From NCBI GenBank assembly GCA_009739215.1, contig VSJF01000003.1:2294001-2358000 (forward strand): a stretch of 64,000 nucleotides of DNA, read 5' to 3'. The first letter of the stretch is position 1; the number at the start of each line of letters is the position of its first letter. Made by a program: the position numbers and the translations under genes. The notes beneath the pieces were generated by a model, which was given only the letters and a program-made list of their open reading frames with translations, searched no databases and had not been told where the DNA came from. Below are positions 58,540 to 64,000 of this stretch, piece by piece. This DNA comes from Floccularia luteovirens. Lineage: Eukaryota > Basidiomycota > Agaricomycetes > Agaricales > Squamanitaceae.

Positions 58540-60085
58540 CATATTGGTATTTTCGACGTTACCCCAATGATGAACCCTGGCTCAAGACTTTTGTATGTTT
58601 TGGTGTTGTCCGCCTTGCCAATTGATCTAACATCACAAACGGTATCTTCTTAGGTTGCAATTCTACTGTATGCCACCCTACTCACATATTCTATCGTAAT
58701 TGTCAACACTTCAGTAGAATCTTAAGCTTTACTCAAGTAGCTTTTACTATAACTACAACGTATGTTTCTTCTCATCCTGTATAAGGCGTCGGCCCACACC
58801 GAAGAAAACAGCTACTTTTACTTCATCGCCCACCATGCAGACCCCAGCGCAATGAGAGTGGTTCCTTGGTAAGTGTTCCTCATAAAATACTTATATTATA
58901 TCTTACCTAAATTTATACAAGGTTGGCCAAAGTGAGCATGTCCATATATCAAAGATGTTTACCCACAAATACATCACTCCAGGTCATCGTACTAATCCCT
59001 GTGCGTACCAATGTTGATGCCCGAATCTATGCTTCAATAAGTTCAAACAATCTTAGACGATTATTGCGACTTTAAACAACTGGTTGAGTGTTTCTAGCTT
59101 GTGCATCTAAATAACGCACATTGACTTTTCAAATAACAGCCTGCAAATATGGCGGGTACACGCCCATGTGTCCAAATCTTCTCTTTACTATACATAGTAG
59201 TATTCACGAGAATCACAGTTGGAGGGAGTCGTATAATTGTTGGTTTTGTGGTATGTGTAACATAATCAATTTAGGGATTCTCTACATGTTATCTCACAGG
59301 TATTTCTTATATTTACGGAGCTCGGTGAATGCACTAATTACTAGTCAGTTGACTGAACTTACCTTCTTAGTTTATAGTAGCAACAACTAGTGAGGTTAGC
59401 TAGATCTTTGGCGTCAAATCCTACTGAATTATCTTCTAGCTTTATTCATTTACGTGCAGTGAGTAGTCATTTTTTGACAGTAATGACTCCTATATCTTGA
59501 GCTACGCAGGATCAAGATTGATGAAATCGCACAAGTACGTCACACCTCAATCGATTCTTTGCTACTTTACTTAACATAGATTACTTAGGTTCTTGCCATT
59601 TTTATATCCAGTGTATTTACGGTAACGGACATCTTGGTGACGAGTGCCATGATATGGTGTTTAAAGAAGAACCGAAGTCAGTCTCAGAGGTATGTGTAGT
59701 GATCATCCTTCTGTAATTAGCACAACGTATGCTCATACTTCAATCTATTATTGTAGAACAAGATCACTAATTGATAATCTTCTTACCTACTCTATTGGTT
59801 CTGGCCTAGTTTTTGGGTACGTGTCCTGCCCTTCTTTACATTTAGTACACTCAACTCGACTGTCAGTGCCCTCAGCTTGGCTTGCTTAATTTGTGTATAT
59901 CTTTTTGCATGTAACACATGGAAAGCAATTGACATATACTCATTCACAGTCTATAATCATCAAGGAAGGGTCAGTGTATATTGGCGTATATATCCTGGAA
60001 AAATGTAAGTGAAAATGTAATCATAATGTACCAACTCACCAGATACAATTCGCCAGTTTACCTGAACTATATTCTTGCTGTGTGA
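58540..60085 (+). CDS. DUF6534-type fungal membrane protein, structure uncertain
   Basis: Several exon-like pieces match the DUF6534 family of seven-helix proteins found almost only in Agaricomycetes: AQAYWYFRRYPNDEPWLKTF near the front, VFTVTDILVTSAMIWCLKKN near 59,610-59,690, RTRSLIDNLLTYSIGSGL near 59,757-59,810, SALSLACLICVYLFA, and VYIGVYILEKM. Splice signals join the last four in frame and the chain ends NYILAV and a stop at 60,085. The segments between 58,620 and 59,600 are harder to join and I could not find a secure start, so the gene may be partly decayed. The usual C-terminal LATLNAR block is missing. The function of the family is unknown. Confidence 0.45.
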
Positions 60086-60400
60086 GCATATTCTTCTCGT
60101 CTGATGTAAAACCAATAAAAATTGCTAACCAAATTCTCAAGCCTAAATTCGAGGAGAAAAGATAGCGAGATATATGATGAAAGCTTCGTTTCAACAAGAT
60201 TACAATTCAACACAGGGACTGCCATGAGGGGTTCTTTATCATTTGCTAGAAACAATTAATTGGAAATGTCAAGAATGTTGCTCAGCCCTCTCTTGCTTTG
60301 AATCTTCAGCTTGCCAGAATGGCTGAAATACGGTGATGGAGCTTAGAGTTTTATATTCGATGGAACAACGTTTACATACACAACATTACATCGTTTGGGA
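60086..60400. other. Short region between DUF6534 gene and P450 copy 3
   Basis: It contains no P450 heme-loop sequence, so the end of copy 3 is really missing rather than displaced by an intron of ordinary size. Confidence 0.55.
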
Positions 60401-62125
60401 TTACCCCCTTATTACATATTGTGGTTTACTATGTGGAGATCTACGTAATATGGCGTCTTTTGCTGCTATCCGAATTGTCGAGGCTTCAGGCTGATGAACG
60501 CGCAAAGTCTCGCGCACGACAGCATCAAGATATGGAAGACCATTCAATTCGTCCATGGTCGGATTGTCCGTCGACACTTTCAAGAGTTCTTCTCGGAGTT
60601 TCACTTGAACGTCTGGACTTGACGTAAGTGCGAAAAGTGCCCATGTTGAGCAGTATTGTTCACGTTTCGTCCACTAACATGTCATGGATGTTTGGAGAGT
60701 TTTAACATACCTTGTAGTTTCGTGACCAGCAACTAAGAATGTTGGCACCTCTACACCGGCACATCAGGAAAAGCTGGGGTCTGGGCTACACAAGTATTCA
60801 CGGGCTAGAACATCCTCATCGTTCATCCGTTGGCTCTCTGGCAGATCTTTAGCGAGATTTGCTCTTATGAGCAGTGACAACGAGTCACGGCCCCGTAAAG
60901 AACTTTTCTCGACTTCCGTTCCGTTGGCATCAAAGATTGCGGCTTTGCCGTTGCGCAAAAGCTCATTTCCGATGCGATCCATTGTGTTTCCAGCTGATTT
61001 TGCTTCGGCATCCCGCTCAAGCGCCTTAATCATACCAAATTAGTTTGACAAAACAGGAAAAAGTCAATATATGCTCACAATGAATCGCAAGATTGGGAAC
61101 ATTGCACGAACGAAAGGTAAGATGCTAAACTTTGTACTAGCGCCGAATATTTTCGAGAATGCCTCATTCAATTCATTCTTTTTGGTTCCGTCCAAGGCAT
61201 CAAATTTATAATAAAAGCCTGTGTTGGTGATGAGTCAAAATGAGGGAAGGTACAGTAACTGAAACGTACCTGCCATTCCGATGATGTCGAGTGTCATTTT
61301 ATTTAACCATGAAAGTACATCTATGTGGCGGACCTCCCCTTCTTTTGCTATTTCAGACGCCCATATGTTCCTCAGCTTTCATATACATACATCAGCCTGG
61401 GCAATGCATTCAAGGTACACAGTCAACAAACAAGTATAAACTTTTCAACAAAGATTTCAGTCAAGTCGCGAATTTGTGCAGCTCCAAAAGCAGGGTTCTG
61501 TATTGCTGTTACTTAGATATATATCTAAATATTTAGAAAGAATACCAACCATGATTTTGCGCTGAAATTTTTATCATGGTAAATTATAATTACCGATAAA
61601 CACCTATGAATATAATCATATTTACCTGTTGCTTATGCTTGTCGCCTTTGACACAAGGAGACCATGTCCAAGGATCCGTCCAAGATTGTTTCGGACTGCC
61701 GACGGCTTCTGATAAATATTGCTGTTCATTAAAACATGGTTGATTGCTTTGGTGTCCATGGTGAATAAACGATTCAGATGCTAAATGTTATAAAGCCGGA
61801 ACATTTCTTGTAAAATAATAATTGCCTACCCCAGCGAGTCCTTTATACTTGATTGTATTTCCATGTTCTGCCACCCAATTTCTCATGAAGCACCGAATTT
61901 TCCTGCATATACGCTTTAGTAATCAACAGCAAATCCAAGGAACCTTAAACGAACAACCTGGTAGATATCCTTCAGATTCCCGTAAATGATACTGGAGTTC
62001 TTTGGACCAGGGAGATAGCGCAGAGGAGAGGTTATGAAACCGCTGTACACAAATTGAATAAGCTTGAATGCTCTATAAACCAGGAGTGTCAAAGAGATGG
62101 AAGTTAGAAGCCGGGAAAGTGCCAT
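60401..62125 (-). pseudogene. Cytochrome P450 pseudogene (copy 3, truncated)
   Basis: This copy is closely similar to copy 2 from the start (MALSRLLTSISLTLLVYRA) to just past the K-helix ([19 protein letters not shown]), then ends; the heme loop and everything after it are absent. Frame breaks versus copy 2 include one extra base near 61,877 (in the segment matching HEKWVAEYG), one missing base near 61,650 (in the segment matching [11 protein letters not shown]), and one missing base near 60,647 (just after HETT). The acceptor before the MNRLFTMDT exon is also altered. Without the cysteine ligand no active P450 can result. The GTTCGT donor of intron 1 is shared with copy 2, showing they are the closest pair. 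Confidence 0.82.
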
Positions 62126-62750
62126 TGCGTGTTGCGACTTTGTTGCGAATGTTACAACAAAGCAAGATAATAGGCCATATCATAGTTCTAGAGAATTGCT
62201 GTACAGTCGAACGATATACTGCTGCGCAAAGCCTCAGCTAGCAGCATTGTGGAGTAGACACTGCTGTCAAACACGGACAGCTGGCCATGAACGGAAGGGA
62301 AAGAGACTCGTTGTGATGACCATCAGCTGGAGTATCTGTCTTCGGATTAACTTGCAAAAAGTCAGACGACTCTTAAGGTGATAACAGCCAATTGTCAAAG
62401 ATCTTGAAGGGATTTGCTGACACAAAATTTTGAAGGCAACGAACCCGAGTTTCCGATGCCTGGGAAAGCCCGCCAGTGTAAAATTTTAAATCCTTAATTA
62501 CAACACATACATCAACACCACCTTGCGCACTATACAAAGTTTTGTAGTATCACGTACCACTAGAATGTCACTAGTAAGTAGTAGGATTTTGTTCATAATT
62601 TTAACATCAATCAATTTACTGCTGCCTACTTTGGCAAGTTGCAGCTCGTTCAGCATTTCTATGGTGGGATGTATTACGTAAACTCTCCTTTAAGTCATTC
62701 ACACTCACCAACTCGAACAATACCGCACTATGCGCCCACTGTATTAAGTA
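62126..62750. other. Divergent region between P450 copy 3 and REV1
   Basis: Its left half (to about 62,470) is the duplicated P450 upstream region. The right half is the REV1 promoter and 5'UTR. I see no coding sequence. Confidence 0.55.
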
Positions 62751-64000
62751 TTGGAGACAAGCCTGTTCAACCACTGGGATGACAACATAAAAGATATGAG
62801 TGAGGTGCCTGAAGCGTCCCAAAGCAACTCCTCCGACTATTTTGAACATGAAAACTCTCAATTCCTGAAAACACTTCAAGACACAGTACTTCCTGGCGAC
62901 GCACAACCATCGTCCTTGAAAGTGAAGTTGAGACCCTCTCAAACTGTCCCTTCAAAGCGTACACGGGACACTTTTGATGAGACTGTCAACCTATCCGATT
63001 CTTCAGTTCGAGCTGCCCAGTCACTTGATGGGGATGACGAGGACACCTATGGAGCCTCCAGATTTGGGGAGTATGGGGAATATATGCGTCGCAAGCGTGC
63101 CAAGCTTCAAATACAAAACTCTGCAATAGAGAGCGAAACAGCATCCACCTCTAAGAGTCAACTGTTCAAAGGCTTGTCGATCTATGTGAGTGAAACTTGC
63201 TTTCATTATGGTCTATAAGGTGCAAACGGTTTGAATATTTGTTAGATCAATGGTTGGACGAAACCATCTGTTCAGGACCTCCGACAAATTATCTTACAAC
63301 ACGGTGGGGTATTTCAACCTTACCTGGTTAAGAAAAGTCTAGTGTAAGTGATATACACAGTATGACAATTCCGAATCACCAAACAGTCCTATTAGGACAC
63401 ACATCTTGACATGTTCGCTTACCCCCGCAAAAATACGAGAGTTTCAGCACATGAAAGTAGTCAGGCCAGAATGGCTCACCGAAAGCATAGAATGCGGAAG
63501 TCTACTCCCTTGGAAAGATTTCCAGTTTATACCTGAAGATAAGCCGGACACTGTACAAGGCTCCAAGATACGACAAAAAACCCTTCTTGACAGTCAGCCC
63601 AGCCCATCTCAAGTCCCAGGGAGCGCTTTTATGTCGAAGTTACCCTCTGAATCAAAACCAACATCCTCTGTAGAGTCATCAGAAAAGGAAATGTCAACTT
63701 CCGATATTCCGCAATATGCTGCTTCGACTTCCAATGTGCTCGCTCAACGAGCTATGGAAAGCCCAGATTGGCGCAAAGCGCATACATCAGCTGCGCCAGA
63801 TTTTATTGAAGGTTTCTACAAGAATTCCAGGTTGCACCATCTCTCGACATGGAAGTCGGAGCTCAAGGACCTTGTCCAGGAAGCGCAAGAACGTGCTGAT
63901 GCTGGTGTTCACGATGCATTTGATCACGCTGATTCTCACGAACCTAAGGGCGTGAGTATGAGGGGTGCTGAACTCCTGATGCGGTCTCCAAAATCAAAAT
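62751..64000 (+). CDS. REV1: DNA repair protein REV1 (translesion polymerase), N-terminal part, cut by window end
   Basis: REV1 is a Y-family deoxycytidyl transferase and scaffold for translesion synthesis in the nucleus. Exons 62751-63185, 63246-63343 and 63396 onward keep frame. The N terminus is polar with the basic stretch YMRRKRAKLQ. Residues about 140-225 form the BRCT domain (LFKGLSIYINGWTKPSVQDL, ILQHGGVF, THILTCSLTPAKI, VVRPEWLTESI). Then comes the very characteristic DFIEGFYKNSRLHHLSTWK, and PKGVSMRGAELLMRSP just before the catalytic domain, which lies beyond the window. The start may be 62,751 or the Met at 62,796. The gene resumes the conserved gene content after the accessory region. 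Confidence 0.92.

Overview
The window is a 64 kb piece of a fungal nuclear genome, almost certainly an Agaricomycete (mushroom-forming basidiomycete). The evidence is dense genes broken by many 49-65 nt GT-AG introns, fungal-only elongation factor 3, DUF6534-type membrane genes, clustered P450s, F-box gene relics, and small secreted proteins with RD-repeats. There is no operon logic; each gene has its own promoter. Exon coordinates were read by hand from splice signals, reading-frame phase and family similarity. No alignment or search was run.

Left part (about 3-26 kb) is conserved and compact: a PP1 glycogen-targeting subunit with a CBM21 domain (+), the polyadenylation factor Pfs2/WDR33 (-), an RD-repeat secreted protein (+), elongation factor 3 (-), V-ATPase subunit a (-), a LACTB2-like metallo-hydrolase (-) divergent from splicing factor CWC22 (+), a SAM methyltransferase (+) and a secreted PL14-type polysaccharide-lyase protein (-).

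Middle part (about 26.5-50.5 kb) is an accessory, decaying region. It holds at least six F-box/LRR-like relics on both strands, with a Rab11-type GTPase and an M50B-like membrane metalloprotease standing intact among them. There is also a seven-helix membrane protein, an intact membrane-anchored histidine acid phosphatase with a C-terminal relic of a second copy, and a second RD-repeat secreted protein. A pair of inverted repeats about 1.4 and 1.85 kb long (35.5-36.9 and 48.2-50.1 kb) brackets 11 kb of this region.

Right part (50.4-62.1 kb) is a tandem trio of cytochrome P450 genes on the minus strand. The middle copy looks intact, the first carries a nonsense codon and a frameshift, and the third has several frameshifts and no heme-binding end. 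A DUF6534 membrane gene lies between copies two and three. The window ends inside REV1, a conserved translesion DNA polymerase, so the accessory block sits between two conserved segments.

The most noteworthy items are the duplicated RD-repeat secreted genes, which share promoter and 5'UTR-intron architecture; a 5-nt microexon in the Rab11 gene and a 13-nt one in the M50B gene; and the inverted repeat with its alternating A/B internal units, which I could not assign to any known element.
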